Shown here piece by piece: positions 24,748 to 34,607 of a stretch of DNA of 64,000 nt. Position numbers and translations under genes: made by a program. The first letter of the stretch is position 1, and every line of letters begins with the position of its first letter. Source of the stretch: Pseudomonas fluorescens (GTDB lineage Bacteria; Pseudomonadota; Gammaproteobacteria; Pseudomonadales; Pseudomonadaceae); contig NZ_LVEJ01000021.1 of NCBI RefSeq assembly GCF_001648775.1, forward strand, positions 61,656-125,655. The letters run 5' to 3'. The notes beneath the pieces were generated by a model. The model was given only the letters and a program-made list of their open reading frames with translations. It was not told where the DNA came from and did no database searches.

Positions 24748-25088
24748 CTGAAATCTGTCAGCAATGGCCCGAGTTGCTCGAAGGTCAGTGCTGCGTGCTT
24801 TGCGGCGACTGCCGTGAAAGCGCGTTCAGAATAAGGTCTTGAGCCTGTAGGAAAAATACCGATTCCGGACATGCACTGTTACGGGGCATGCAACAGTCCC
24901 ATGAATTAATGCGCACCATGCGCGGCACTGATGATCCTTCATCCAGCCAATCCATGACCGGCGCAAACCCCCGCCCTGCAAGGCCATTCATCCTTTCGAG
25001 CGACAACACGAATACCTCCTTGGTGCGCTTATCGACCCGCTCGCCCGGCAGTAGGGTGGGGCCTTCTGTCACTCACCGGGGAAGACGC

Positions 25089-26882
25089 ATGACAACAAAA
25101 ACAATGCGCGCCATCTTCACACCGCAGGCGCTGGCAGCCGCGGTGGCTTTGGGTTGCTGTGCCCAGGCGCACGCGGTTGCATTCAACATTGGCGAGATTG
25201 AAGGCACCTTCGACTCGTCGCTGTCGGTCGGTGCGAGTTGGGGCCTGCGCGATGCTGACAAGTCGCTGGTCGGCACGGTCAACGGCGGTACCGGGCAATC
25301 TTCCACGGGTGATGACGGACGCCTGAACTTCAAGAAGGGCGAGACCTTCTCGAAAATCGTCAAAGGCATTCACGACCTCGAACTCAAGTACGGCGACACC
25401 GGCGTCTTTGTGCGCGGCAAGTACTGGTACGACTTCGAACTGAAGGATGAAGACCGCGAGTTCAAACCGATCAGCGACAGCGGGCGCAAGGAAGGCGCCA
25501 AATCCTCCGGTGCGCAGATTCTCGATGCGTTCGTCTATCACAACTACTCCATCGCCGACCTGCCGGGCACTGTGCGCGCCGGCAAGCAAGTGGTGAGCTG
25601 GGGCGAAAGTACCTTCATCGGCAACTCGATCAACAGCATCAACCCGATCGACGTCTCGGCGTTCCGGCGCCCCGGTGCGGAGATCAAGGAAGGTCTGATT
25701 CCGGTGAACATGTTGTTCGGTTCGCAAGGCCTGACCGATCAACTGACCGTCGAAGGTTTCTATCAACTGGAATGGGACCAGACCGTTCTCGACAACTGCG
25801 GCACCTTCTTCGGCGTCGACGTGGCGGCGGATGGTTGCAACAACGGCTACACCGTCGGCAACCCGGCGATTGCGCCGTTTGTGCCGCTGACCCAGGCCTT
25901 CGGCCAAGGCATCCAGGTGACCCGCGAAGGCGTGGTGATCCCGCGTGGCGGTGACCGTGATGCGCGGGATTCCGGGCAGTGGGGCACGGCGTTGCGCTGG
26001 CTCGGAGACGACACTGAATACGGCCTCTACTTCATGAATTACCACAGCCGTACGCCAACCGTGGGCACTACCACGGCGGGGCTTTCGACCCTCGCGGCGT
26101 TGCCGGGCATGGTCGGTATTGCCAACGGCCTGGCACCCGGCAGCGGCTCCGGTCTGGCGCAGAGCGTGATGCTCGGACGCGGCCAGTACTACCTCGAATA
26201 CCCGGAAGACATTCGCCTCTACGGCGCCAGTTTCTCCACCACCTTGCCGACCGGCACCGCCTGGACCGGCGAGATCAGCTACCGGCCGAATGCTCCGGTG
26301 CAGGTCAACACCAACGACCTGACGCTGGCGCTGCTCAACCCGATTGCCGGTGGCGCCGCTTCGCCGATCGCCACCACACCGGGTTCTGACAACAAGGGCT
26401 ATCGCCGTAAAGAAGTCACGCAAATCCAGAGCACCCTGACGCACTTCTTCGATCAGGTCTGGGGCGCTCAACGTTTGACGCTTGTCGGTGAAGCCGCCGT
26501 GGTGCGGGTCGGCGGTCTGGAGTCGCGCGACAAGCTGCGTTACGGCCGCGATTCGGTGTATGGCCAATACGGTTTCGGTGGCGATACCGACGGCTTTGTC
26601 ACCTCGACCTCGTGGGGCTACCGCGCCCGGGCAATTCTCGATTACGCCAACGTGATCGGCGGGATCAACCTCAAACCCAACCTGTCGTGGTCGCACGACG
26701 TCGCCGGTTATGGCCCCAACGGCCTGTTCAACGAAGGCGCGAAAGCGATCAGCGTCGGCGTCGATGCCGACTATCGCAACACCTACACCGCGAGCCTCAG
26801 TTACACCGACTTTTTCGGTGGCGATTACAACGTCCTCGAAGACCGTGACTTCGTTGCCCTGAGCTTCGGCGTGAACTTCTGA
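25089..26882 (+). CDS. DUF1302 family outer-membrane protein
   Basis: A 597-residue protein with a signal peptide (MTTKTMRAIFTPQ, hydrophobic core, cut after AHA near residue 30). A DUF1302 beta-rich body with many Gly/Asn/Asp turns follows, ending in the aromatic VALSFGVNF typical of outer-membrane barrels. DUF1302 and DUF1329 genes are regularly paired and are associated with lipid, steroid or ester metabolism; the transported compound is unknown. The start at 25089 has GGGGAAG upstream; the longer reading frame lacks a signal peptide at its N-terminus. Confidence 0.88.
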   Translation: MTTKTMRAIFTPQALAAAVALGCCAQAHAVAFNIGEIEGTFDSSLSVGASWGLRDADKSLVGTVNGGTGQSSTGDDGRLNFKKGETFSKIVKGIHDLELKYGDTGVFVRGKYWYDFELKDEDREFKPISDSGRKEGAKSSGAQILDAFVYHNYSIADLPGTVRAGKQVVSWGESTFIGNSINSINPIDVSAFRRPGAEIKEGLIPVNMLFGSQGLTDQLTVEGFYQLEWDQTVLDNCGTFFGVDVAADGCNNGYTVGNPAIAPFVPLTQAFGQGIQVTREGVVIPRGGDRDARDSGQWGTALRWLGDDTEYGLYFMNYHSRTPTVGTTTAGLSTLAALPGMVGIANGLAPGSGSGLAQSVMLGRGQYYLEYPEDIRLYGASFSTTLPTGTAWTGEISYRPNAPVQVNTNDLTLALLNPIAGGAASPIATTPGSDNKGYRRKEVTQIQSTLTHFFDQVWGAQRLTLVGEAAVVRVGGLESRDKLRYGRDSVYGQYGFGGDTDGFVTSTSWGYRARAILDYANVIGGINLKPNLSWSHDVAGYGPNGLFNEGAKAISVGVDADYRNTYTASLSYTDFFGGDYNVLEDRDFVALSFGVNF

Positions 26883-26905
26883 TCTGCCCGAGAAGGATGA
26901 CTGCA

Positions 26906-28273
26906 ATGCGTAAAATGATTCTGCAATGTGGTGTGCTGGCCCTGAGTCTGCTGGCGGCCAACGTAATGGCGGCGGTGTCACCGGAGGAGGCCAACAAGCT
27001 CGGCACCAGCCTGACCCCGCTCGGTGCCGAGAAGGCCGGCAATGCTGACGGTTCGATTCCGGCATGGACCGGCGGCATCCCGAAAAACGCCGGCGCGGTG
27101 GACAGCAAAGGCTTCCTCGCCGACCCGTTCGCCAATGAAAAACCGTTGTTCACGATCACCGCGGCCAACGTCGACAAGTACAAGGACAAACTGTCCGAAG
27201 GCCAGGTGGCGATGTTCAAACGCTACCCGCAGACCTACAAGATTCCGGTCTATCCGACCCACCGCACCGTCGCCGCACCGACGGAAATCTACGAGTCGGC
27301 CAAGCGCAGTGCGCTCAACGTCACCACCATCAACGACGGTAACGGCCTGGCCAATTTCACCGGTAACCGTTACTACGCTTTCCCGATTCCGAAGAACGGC
27401 GTTGAAGTGCTGTGGAACCACATCACCCGCTATCACGGCGGCAACGTCAAACGCATCATCACCCAGGTCACGCCGCAGACCAACGGCAGCTACACGCCGA
27501 TCCGCTTCGAAGAAGAGATCGCCGTGCCGCAACTGATGAAGGATCTCGACCCGGAAAAAGCTGCCAACGTGCTGACCTTCTTCAAGCAGTCGGTGACCGC
27601 GCCGGCGCGGCTGGCGGGTAACGTGCTGCTGGTGCACGAAACCCTCGATCAGGTGAAGGAGCCGCGTCTGGCCTGGATCTACAACGCCGGTCAGCGCCGC
27701 GTGCGTCGTGCTCCCCAAGTGGCCTATGACGGCCCGGGCACCGCGGCCGATGGCCTGCGCACCTCGGACAACTTCGACATGTTCTCCGGTGCACCGGATC
27801 GCTACGACTGGAAACTGGTCGGCAAGAAGGAAATGTACATTCCGTACAACAGCTACAAACTCGACTCGCCGAGCCTCAAGTACGACGACATCGTCAAGGC
27901 CGGGCACATCAATCAGGATCTGACGCGCTATGAGTTGCACCGGGTCTGGGAAGTGATCGGCACCGTCAAACCGAGTGAGCGGCACATCTACGCCAAGCGC
28001 CACATGTACATCGACGAGGACAGTTGGCAGGTGGCACTGGCCGATCACTATGACGGTCGCGGGCAACTGTGGCGTGTCGCCGAAGGCCACGCGCAGTACT
28101 ACTACGATCACCAGGCTCAGGCCTACACCCTCGAAGCGCTCTACGACATCATCGCCGGCCGCTACATTGCATTGGGGATGAAAAACGAAGAGAAGCACAG
28201 CTTCGAATTCGGCTTCGAAGCCAAGGCTGCCGACTACACGCCATCGGCCCTGCGTGCAGAGGGCGTACGGTAA
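26906..28273 (+). CDS. DUF1329 family periplasmic protein
   Basis: A 455-residue exported protein. The signal peptide MRKMILQCGVLALSLLAANVMA is cut near AVSPEEA. The mature part carries the DUF1329 features PAWTGGIP, VLWNHITRYHG and RHMYIDEDSWQ; the family has a LolA/LolB-like fold. It follows the DUF1302 gene by 23 bases and ends in a terminator, so the two form one operon. The two proteins are probably a periplasmic and outer-membrane pair for a hydrophobic compound. ATG 26906 has AAGGA at proper spacing. Confidence 0.9.
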   Translation: MRKMILQCGVLALSLLAANVMAAVSPEEANKLGTSLTPLGAEKAGNADGSIPAWTGGIPKNAGAVDSKGFLADPFANEKPLFTITAANVDKYKDKLSEGQVAMFKRYPQTYKIPVYPTHRTVAAPTEIYESAKRSALNVTTINDGNGLANFTGNRYYAFPIPKNGVEVLWNHITRYHGGNVKRIITQVTPQTNGSYTPIRFEEEIAVPQLMKDLDPEKAANVLTFFKQSVTAPARLAGNVLLVHETLDQVKEPRLAWIYNAGQRRVRRAPQVAYDGPGTAADGLRTSDNFDMFSGAPDRYDWKLVGKKEMYIPYNSYKLDSPSLKYDDIVKAGHINQDLTRYELHRVWEVIGTVKPSERHIYAKRHMYIDEDSWQVALADHYDGRGQLWRVAEGHAQYYYDHQAQAYTLEALYDIIAGRYIALGMKNEEKHSFEFGFEAKAADYTPSALRAEGVR

Positions 28274-28299
28274 GCATCCGGATACATTGGCAGGACAAA

Positions 28300-28323
28300 A
28301 GGCGACCGCTCGGTCGCCTTTTT
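28300..28323 (+). terminator. Intrinsic terminator after the DUF1302-DUF1329 operon
   Basis: AGGCGACCG-CT-CGGTCGCCT stem, then a T run. Confidence 0.9.
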
Positions 28324-28360
28324 TATGGCTGCCAATCAGCGTGCTGAATACTCGTCAACA

Positions 28361-28390
28361 AGGGGCCGGGAGAGGGCTAGGGTGAGCGCA
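28361..28390. repeat. Single arm of the GGGAGAGGGCTAGGGTGAG repeat
   Basis: GGGAGAGGGCTAGGGTGAG is one arm of the long palindromic repeats found complete at 48711, 49387 and 60065. Confidence 0.6.
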
Positions 28391-28412
28391 CAACAATAAA
28401 AAGGCTCACCCG

Positions 28413-30965
28413 ATGACTGTCATGACGCCGTGTCTGGAGCGCCCTGGATTTTTACCCAGATTGTCTTCCCATCACCAGCCGCGTGCGCGGCTGAGCGAGC
28501 CAATGCTGACGTCGACTGCACGGATCCGACTGGCGTGCGCACCGGCTGGCAGCGGCAAAACCGCGCTATTCACCGAATGTCTGCTGCAGGCACCCACAGA
28601 GTACGAAACGATCTGGCTTGCGCTGGCGGGGGCAACGCTCAGCCGTGAAGAATTCTGTCTGCGCGTGAGCCGGGCGCTTGGACTGGTCGAAGGCCTCGGC
28701 GACGCCGGGCTGATGGCGGCACTGGCGAGTTGGTCCAGGCCCACTTGGCTGTTTATCGATGATTACAGTCGTCTGCCGGATCCGGCACTGGATGCTTTGC
28801 TCGATCGTTTGCTGGCAATCAGTAGTCCCGCGCTCGGTTGGTGGATCAACACTCGCCGTCGGCCGCAGTGCAACTGGCCGCGTTTATTGCTTGATGACGA
28901 ACTGTACGAATGTGAGCGCGCCAGTCTCGCGCTGACCTGCGATGAAGTGGCCTCGGGGTTGCGCCATTTGCCGCCGGACCAGGCTGACTCTGTCGCTGCC
29001 CGCATTATCCAGCGCACCGGTGGCTGGTGCGCTGGTGCGCGTATGGTGCTCTTGCAAAAGTGCGACTGGTCGCAAAACCTTCAGCCACAGCAGCATGCCG
29101 ACACAGTGTTGGATTATCTGCAGCACGAACTTTTCAGCAATCTGACGCCGGAGCAAGCCGAGACATGGCGCGTGCTGGCTCATCTGCCGCGATTCAACGT
29201 GCAACTATGTGAGCATTTATTTGGCGCGAGAGAGGGCGCGCAGCTTCTGCTTGAGCTGCAAGTGCTTGGCTGCTTTATCGAACCGTGGCACTCGTCCGCT
29301 GATTGGCTGCGGGTATTCCCGCCGTTGTCGCGAATCATACGTGAATCACATTGGCCGGCCGCGCGCTCGTGGCATCGGCGAACCTGTCAGTGGTTTACCG
29401 CGGCGCAGGAGTGGCGAGCGGCATTCGAGCAGGCCTTGTTGGCCGAACTCTACGAGACCGCCGTGAGCCTGTTGCGACATTTGAGCTTCGAAGACTTGTT
29501 CGAGGACCAGACGGTTGTCCTGTTGTTGCGATTGCATGAGCAACAGAGCCAGGAGCTGACCCTGTTGACCCCGCAGATGATCGGGTTGGTCACGGCTGCC
29601 TTGCTGTTTGCGGGACGATTCGAACAGGCTGAGCAATGCATGGCACATCTCTCCCGCTTCATGCCGCCTTGCGCGCAACAGATGCAGCAACTGCTCGCGC
29701 TCTGGCAGGTGCAACAGGGTTGGCTCGCACACTTGCAAGGGCGCATGGAATTGGCGCGCGACTGCTTTCAAGAGGCGTTATCGACGCTGGCTGCCGATGC
29801 CTGGCAAGCCCGTTTGATGTGCTTGTCGGGGCTGACTCAGCAAGCATTACTGTGCGGTGAGCTTGATCAGGCCCATGCCATCAACCGTGAGGCCCTATGC
29901 CTGGCGCGCGCTCATGACTCGTTGTTGTTCGAGGGGTTACTTGAACTTGACCATGCGCAATGGCTCGAGCAGCGAGGAGCGCCAGCGCGTGCTGAAAACC
30001 TGCTTGTGAATATCGAGCATTTACTGCGCCAGCGCACAGCGGCGCCCACGCCGCTGCTGGGTCGAATTGCATTGCGGCGAGGACGGCTGGCGCTGTGCAT
30101 GGGGCGTGAAGAACAGGCCGCGGATCTGTTCAGGCAAGGTCTTGAAGATTGCCTGCGCAGTGAAGACAAACGTGTGTTGTATGGTTACCTGGGGCAGGCT
30201 CAGCTGGCCGGCAATCGTCGAGATTACGCGTGCGCGTTTGAACGCTTGCGCGAGGCCGAGAGGGTCATGCAGCAGCGGCAGATTCCCGAAACGGTCTATC
30301 GCGGCGTGGTGCTGCAGATCAGCAGCCAATTGTGGTTGCAACAGGGACGACCGCAGCGGGTACAAGAAACGTTGGGCCGGCTGCTACGGCATTACCGCGG
30401 GCCGTCTGCTCTGCAGGCGCCTCCCGCAACCTTCGAGCTGATTACCCGCATCGAATACCTGCTTGCCTGCGCGAACGCGCAAATGAGTTCAGATGATAAC
30501 GGCCTGGTGACGGTAGAAAGGTTATTGGAGCGGGCCCAGGCCGCAGGCATGCTGATGATGGAGACGGAATTACTGCTGGTCGTCGCGCAACTGGCGGAAA
30601 CCCAGGGCAGCAGTGCACTGGCGCAGCAAGCCTTGCGGCGGGCGCAGATGCTGGTGGAACGCTGTTTTCTGCATCAAGCCATGCGGGAGTGGAAGTTACG
30701 CCGTGGCGATGTCGATACCGGCTCACTCATGGCAATCCCTGCCTCGCAGCCTGAGAGCGCTGGCCGTTCGCCAGGCCTTAGTCGTCGTGAGTGCGAAGTA
30801 CTTCTTTTAATTGCACAAGGTGCCTCAAATCAGCAAGTTGCCGAGAAACTTTTTATTTCGTTACATACAGTAAAGACGCATGCCCGACGAATTAACGGTA
30901 AGTTGGGTGTAGAGCGCAGGACCCAGGCTGTAGCAAAGGCAAAAGCCATGGGTATATTGGATTAG
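28413..30965 (+). CDS. MalT/LAL-type LuxR-family regulator
   Basis: An 850-residue ATP-dependent activator. The Walker A motif is APAGSGKT (residues 43-50), with a Walker B-like WLFIDDYSRL near 110. A long helical TPR-like middle follows (about 350-760), and the C-terminal LuxR helix-turn-helix covers about 785-845 (SRRECEVLLLIAQGASNQQVAEKLF). It lies just behind the DUF1302-DUF1329 operon and probably controls it; control of the following DUF6543 gene is also possible. The inducer is unknown. AAGG lies upstream of ATG 28413. Confidence 0.88.
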   Translation: MTVMTPCLERPGFLPRLSSHHQPRARLSEPMLTSTARIRLACAPAGSGKTALFTECLLQAPTEYETIWLALAGATLSREEFCLRVSRALGLVEGLGDAGLMAALASWSRPTWLFIDDYSRLPDPALDALLDRLLAISSPALGWWINTRRRPQCNWPRLLLDDELYECERASLALTCDEVASGLRHLPPDQADSVAARIIQRTGGWCAGARMVLLQKCDWSQNLQPQQHADTVLDYLQHELFSNLTPEQAETWRVLAHLPRFNVQLCEHLFGAREGAQLLLELQVLGCFIEPWHSSADWLRVFPPLSRIIRESHWPAARSWHRRTCQWFTAAQEWRAAFEQALLAELYETAVSLLRHLSFEDLFEDQTVVLLLRLHEQQSQELTLLTPQMIGLVTAALLFAGRFEQAEQCMAHLSRFMPPCAQQMQQLLALWQVQQGWLAHLQGRMELARDCFQEALSTLAADAWQARLMCLSGLTQQALLCGELDQAHAINREALCLARAHDSLLFEGLLELDHAQWLEQRGAPARAENLLVNIEHLLRQRTAAPTPLLGRIALRRGRLALCMGREEQAADLFRQGLEDCLRSEDKRVLYGYLGQAQLAGNRRDYACAFERLREAERVMQQRQIPETVYRGVVLQISSQLWLQQGRPQRVQETLGRLLRHYRGPSALQAPPATFELITRIEYLLACANAQMSSDDNGLVTVERLLERAQAAGMLMMETELLLVVAQLAETQGSSALAQQALRRAQMLVERCFLHQAMREWKLRRGDVDTGSLMAIPASQPESAGRSPGLSRRECEVLLLIAQGASNQQVAEKLFISLHTVKTHARRINGKLGVERRTQAVAKAKAMGILD

Positions 30966-31123
30966 GAATGTTTGGTTTGTATGAAGTGCAGGGCTGTTAT
31001 TTCTTTTTATTGTGCATGCTTTGTAAAGTATTGGTGCTTCTTGTTATTTGAGAAAAGATCTACCTTGCAATTATCTACAGTGGCTGCGGCAGGCAGCTCT
31101 GGATCGTAAAGCAAGGATATAAA

Positions 31124-34100
31124 ATGAGTAAGCTGTTCAAAAGTTTGATGCGCAATTCATTTGCTGAGCCAGTCTCCTGGATAGAAGAGTGGAACAAGGC
31201 GAGTCTTGCAAAAGACGAGCTTTTTGCAATGATCGATGCCATGCCGACTGTTCGGGATATTCTGCGGAATATGATTGAAAGCGAATTGAAGCGTTTAGGG
31301 AAGAACGTTGACATCGATAAGGTTTACGTCAATACGGATAATGCTTTTCCTGCCCGCAAAGACCGCCCGACAGGCACGCTGAGTGACGTGGTTTTTTATT
31401 GTATTGATAACAATGTTAGCCCTCAGTACATTCTCGGTGGTGATGGGGTATTCTTTTTGCCGGATACTTTGAGTAATCAATTCAAAGTCAGCGCACTGAA
31501 TATTTTCATTGTTACGGATCTGATTGAGGTTGTCTCTGCCGGACTGGAAAAAAGACTACGAGCCGAACTTGCAAGATTCTGGGCTGCGCCGGTGCAATCC
31601 CCACGTTCTGAAAGTGCTTCGTTATCCAATAAGCAAGCGTTTGTTCAGGCTCACGCGTTGGTCACAAGTGCAGAGTTGTCGTTGTCGGTAATGGCCAACA
31701 ATTTTGATGCCCATTGGGGCGAACGATTTGCTCATCTGCTCGACCTGGAAAACGGCCAAGGAGCGATTGAAGTCAACCTGCAGGCAGGTCAGGGTTATCT
31801 TGAATCGCTGCAGCCATGTTTCATCCTGGACAATGCCGAGCGTCCGGATGCGGAAATGAAGTTGGTCAGCGAATCAACTTCTTACCTCATGCATACGCCG
31901 GAAAAAGGATTTGAGTTCTTTGAAAAAAACACTGATCTGCATAGCAAGTTACAAGCTCGATTGCCCCTGAGCGGCAGTCAGATAAAGTATCTGAAAGGCA
32001 TGCGTAGCTCGTATGTGTATTGCGTTGAAGTGCACCTCAAGCGGCAACTGGACAGTGTCTCGGCCCTTCTTGAAAACCGTGGCCAGCTGAAACCTGCGCT
32101 GACATCGCTGCTGCAGGATAATCTGCGCATGCACGTGCTGCGTGATGGTTTGAACACCCGCTTCAATCTGTTACGGGCCGCATTGAAACGTACCGAGTGG
32201 CCGCTTTGGCTGAAGAAAGCGAGCAACGCCATTCAGGAACGCTACAGCGTGCTGGAGAACTCGAAGGATCAATACCGGGGCGATTATCAAACAGCCTTCA
32301 ACGCGTGCTTCTCGTTCAGGGATTATGTACTGCGTACGTTCGCCGAGTGGGCAGATCGGGTGCTCGGCGAGCAGATTGATCCGCAAGCAATCAGTGTACA
32401 TAGCGTGTACACCCTGCAAATTGAAGGTCGCGCCATTGAACAGGAAGAACTCCGAACGCTCACGGAATTCCTGGTGTTCGGTTTGCATGACTCCGCATAT
32501 AAAGCCAAACTCAGTATCATCGGCACGCCAGGCGCAAGCCGTTTTACTGTCGATAAGCTTGAGCAGTGGTTAGAACATCGAAACTTGCGCATGCAGTTTG
32601 TCGACGGTCTTCCAGGTTATCCTTCGGATGATTATCAGGCGGCCTATCGTGACCATCTTTTCAGTCAGATAGAGTTTGAATTGTTTGCTGCTCGTCAGTC
32701 AGGTGTGTTTAACGACGCGGATGCGAATGTAATTGCCCGCGCGATGGCGAACGATGCCTCGGTTACGATTCGCGGCTTGAAAATCTGGCGGCAAGCGCCA
32801 GCCTTGAAAGATGTTCTGGTTTTTACTACTCAAGGATATTCAGGCCATCTGGTATTTTTGCGAACTCCTGAAGGTGCGTTCAGTTTCCGCAAGTTTGCCG
32901 ATGGGTTCGCCATGAAAAGCTGGTTTGAGTCCGCTCTGGCTGCTAACCGTGAATATGCGGCATTGTTGATCCATCCCGACTATCTGCATGAGGCGGGTGT
33001 CTCACTAGGCGGTGCTGGATATCGTTACGAACTGGACCCGAAACAGGCCGATTTGAACCTGAATGCCAAAGAGCCACTGGCTGATTATGTCAATGTCGCT
33101 TATCGTGCCGAGGTTGCCCTGCACAAGGCAATTGCGCCGACAGGCTATCGGGCACTGGGAGTCGAGGGGCGCAAGCGCTATACCCGGTTACAGACCGAGC
33201 TAAAGGCACTATCAACCGTTGATACGCGAGACAATGGCTTTCCTTCATTTGAGCAATTCACTTATGACTCGGTAAAAAGTGAAATTGAAGGCATCTTGCA
33301 CGCTAGTGGAATCAAGGTCGCAGTTGATCCTGATCGGATCATTGTGCAGACCGAAGATTTTCGCAAGAGCGTTACTGATTTGCTTCTTGAAGGGCTCAAA
33401 TTTGACGCGGTGCATCCCGCCTATGAAACCAAATTCAGCCCAAAATATTATTTGCTGAATGGCCACCCGGCCATAGATCAACTGGATATTCGCCATCTTT
33501 CATCGTTGTCGAAAACGTTTCGTCCCGGCGATCGATATACCGCGTTGCTGAAAGAAAAATTCCAGAATAAGGAGAAACCCGACTACGCATTCAAGCGTGC
33601 TGTACACGCTCGCAAAGTTCGTTGTGAAATGTATTGCAATGCGCTATCCGATTTCACCAGTGGCAGGCTGTCAAGTGAAGTTTTTGCTGGTATTCAGGCA
33701 GTTATTAATGGTCTTAAAGAAGGTGGCCGTTATTCGCCGATTCCGGATAGTATCAACCCTGGGGATCAGGGGTTATATAAATTAAATATTGGAGACTTGA
33801 GTGTATCGGGGTCTTGGGACCGTACGGTGGGCGGTGTCTATATATTCCGTGTGAAGTTGTTTTCTGGGTTCTTTGACCTGCTTTATACCCCTGACGCCCC
33901 CGATCTTGTCAGCTTTCGACCCATCGAGGAGTTTGTTCACTCGATTCGTTTTCGCCAGGGGCCGTTCCGCGAATATTACATCAAGCGGGTATTGCTCGTT
34001 GATCAAAAGGTGATCAACGATTACTTTGACAAACTTGTCGCGACTACTGTTTCCAGGCCGGTGATCGGCACCCAGCAGCGCGCCAAATTGCCTGATCTTT

Positions 34101-34576
34101 ACACTTTTCATGATGAGCGAATTCGGCGCGTACTCAGTGATATCGACGCACGCACCACCAGTTTGAATGAGGTGATCGCCAATCTCATCTACGACAACTT
34201 GTTGAAAGCCGCGAACATCGTGAGTCTGCTGGTACCTCCGGTCGGGACCGTGGTAGTGGCCGTCCAGATGATGAAAAGCATTTATGACGGCTCGCAGGCT
34301 CACAAGAGTGGTGATTACTCCGCCGCGCTGGGGCACATAAAAGACACAGTGACCGGGCTGCTGACGTTGGGCAAAGCCGCGGCGGCGGGCGCCCCCACCA
34401 AAGAAATCACTGATGCGCAACGGTCGTTCCTGAGTTTATTCAAGGATGCGCGGACGGTCGCGGAACTGGTTACTTATTACACGGGTCAGGAAACGCCGAT
34501 AGAAACCCTGGTCGGATATTTCAATACATTGATGGAAAGCGCCGGTTCCGCACTGAGTAAAACAACGGTTCATTGA
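31124..34576 (+). CDS. DUF6543 (dermonecrotic-toxin-like) protein
   Basis: A 1150-residue protein whose phrases LLYTPDAPDLVSFR, AALLIHPDYLHEAG and VLVFTTQGYSGHLVFLRTPEG are characteristic of the Pseudomonas DUF6543 / dermonecrotic toxin domain family. There are two such repeats, near 540-640 and 890-960. A hydrophobic hairpin (NIVSLLVPPVGTVVVAVQMM, about 1035-1060) near the C-terminus may insert into membranes. It is shorter than many relatives and has no signal peptide. No immunity or secretion gene adjoins it. Its codons are more AT-rich than those of the flanking genes, consistent with acquisition. ATG 31124 follows AAGGAT. Confidence 0.78.
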   Translation: MSKLFKSLMRNSFAEPVSWIEEWNKASLAKDELFAMIDAMPTVRDILRNMIESELKRLGKNVDIDKVYVNTDNAFPARKDRPTGTLSDVVFYCIDNNVSPQYILGGDGVFFLPDTLSNQFKVSALNIFIVTDLIEVVSAGLEKRLRAELARFWAAPVQSPRSESASLSNKQAFVQAHALVTSAELSLSVMANNFDAHWGERFAHLLDLENGQGAIEVNLQAGQGYLESLQPCFILDNAERPDAEMKLVSESTSYLMHTPEKGFEFFEKNTDLHSKLQARLPLSGSQIKYLKGMRSSYVYCVEVHLKRQLDSVSALLENRGQLKPALTSLLQDNLRMHVLRDGLNTRFNLLRAALKRTEWPLWLKKASNAIQERYSVLENSKDQYRGDYQTAFNACFSFRDYVLRTFAEWADRVLGEQIDPQAISVHSVYTLQIEGRAIEQEELRTLTEFLVFGLHDSAYKAKLSIIGTPGASRFTVDKLEQWLEHRNLRMQFVDGLPGYPSDDYQAAYRDHLFSQIEFELFAARQSGVFNDADANVIARAMANDASVTIRGLKIWRQAPALKDVLVFTTQGYSGHLVFLRTPEGAFSFRKFADGFAMKSWFESALAANREYAALLIHPDYLHEAGVSLGGAGYRYELDPKQADLNLNAKEPLADYVNVAYRAEVALHKAIAPTGYRALGVEGRKRYTRLQTELKALSTVDTRDNGFPSFEQFTYDSVKSEIEGILHASGIKVAVDPDRIIVQTEDFRKSVTDLLLEGLKFDAVHPAYETKFSPKYYLLNGHPAIDQLDIRHLSSLSKTFRPGDRYTALLKEKFQNKEKPDYAFKRAVHARKVRCEMYCNALSDFTSGRLSSEVFAGIQAVINGLKEGGRYSPIPDSINPGDQGLYKLNIGDLSVSGSWDRTVGGVYIFRVKLFSGFFDLLYTPDAPDLVSFRPIEEFVHSIRFRQGPFREYYIKRVLLVDQKVINDYFDKLVATTVSRPVIGTQQRAKLPDLYTFHDERIRRVLSDIDARTTSLNEVIANLIYDNLLKAANIVSLLVPPVGTVVVAVQMMKSIYDGSQAHKSGDYSAALGHIKDTVTGLLTLGKAAAAGAPTKEITDAQRSFLSLFKDARTVAELVTYYTGQETPIETLVGYFNTLMESAGSALSKTTVH

Positions 34577-34607
34577 TCTTTGAGCCGTCAGATGCTTTTT
34601 CAGTGAC

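Larger units (their letters stand above)
24391..25088. promoter_or_regulatory. Region between the pyocin-like and DUF1302 genes
   Basis: 698 bases with no convincing gene. It holds the upstream region of the pyocin-like gene, a possible 39-codon ORF on the minus strand (24628-24747), hairpin element copy 2 and a small dyad AATCGAA-CT-TTCGATT at 24729-24744. The rest is leader for the DUF1302 gene. I saw no clear LexA box or PrtN-type P box by eye. Confidence 0.5.

Noticed and set aside
24785..25072. A 95-codon minus-strand frame before the DUF1302 gene
   Set aside because: No family motif or ribosome site; it overlaps the leader of the DUF1302 gene and looks incidental.
25029..27065. A 678-codon open frame on the minus strand
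   Set aside because: Antisense shadow of the DUF1302 gene; no domain seen.
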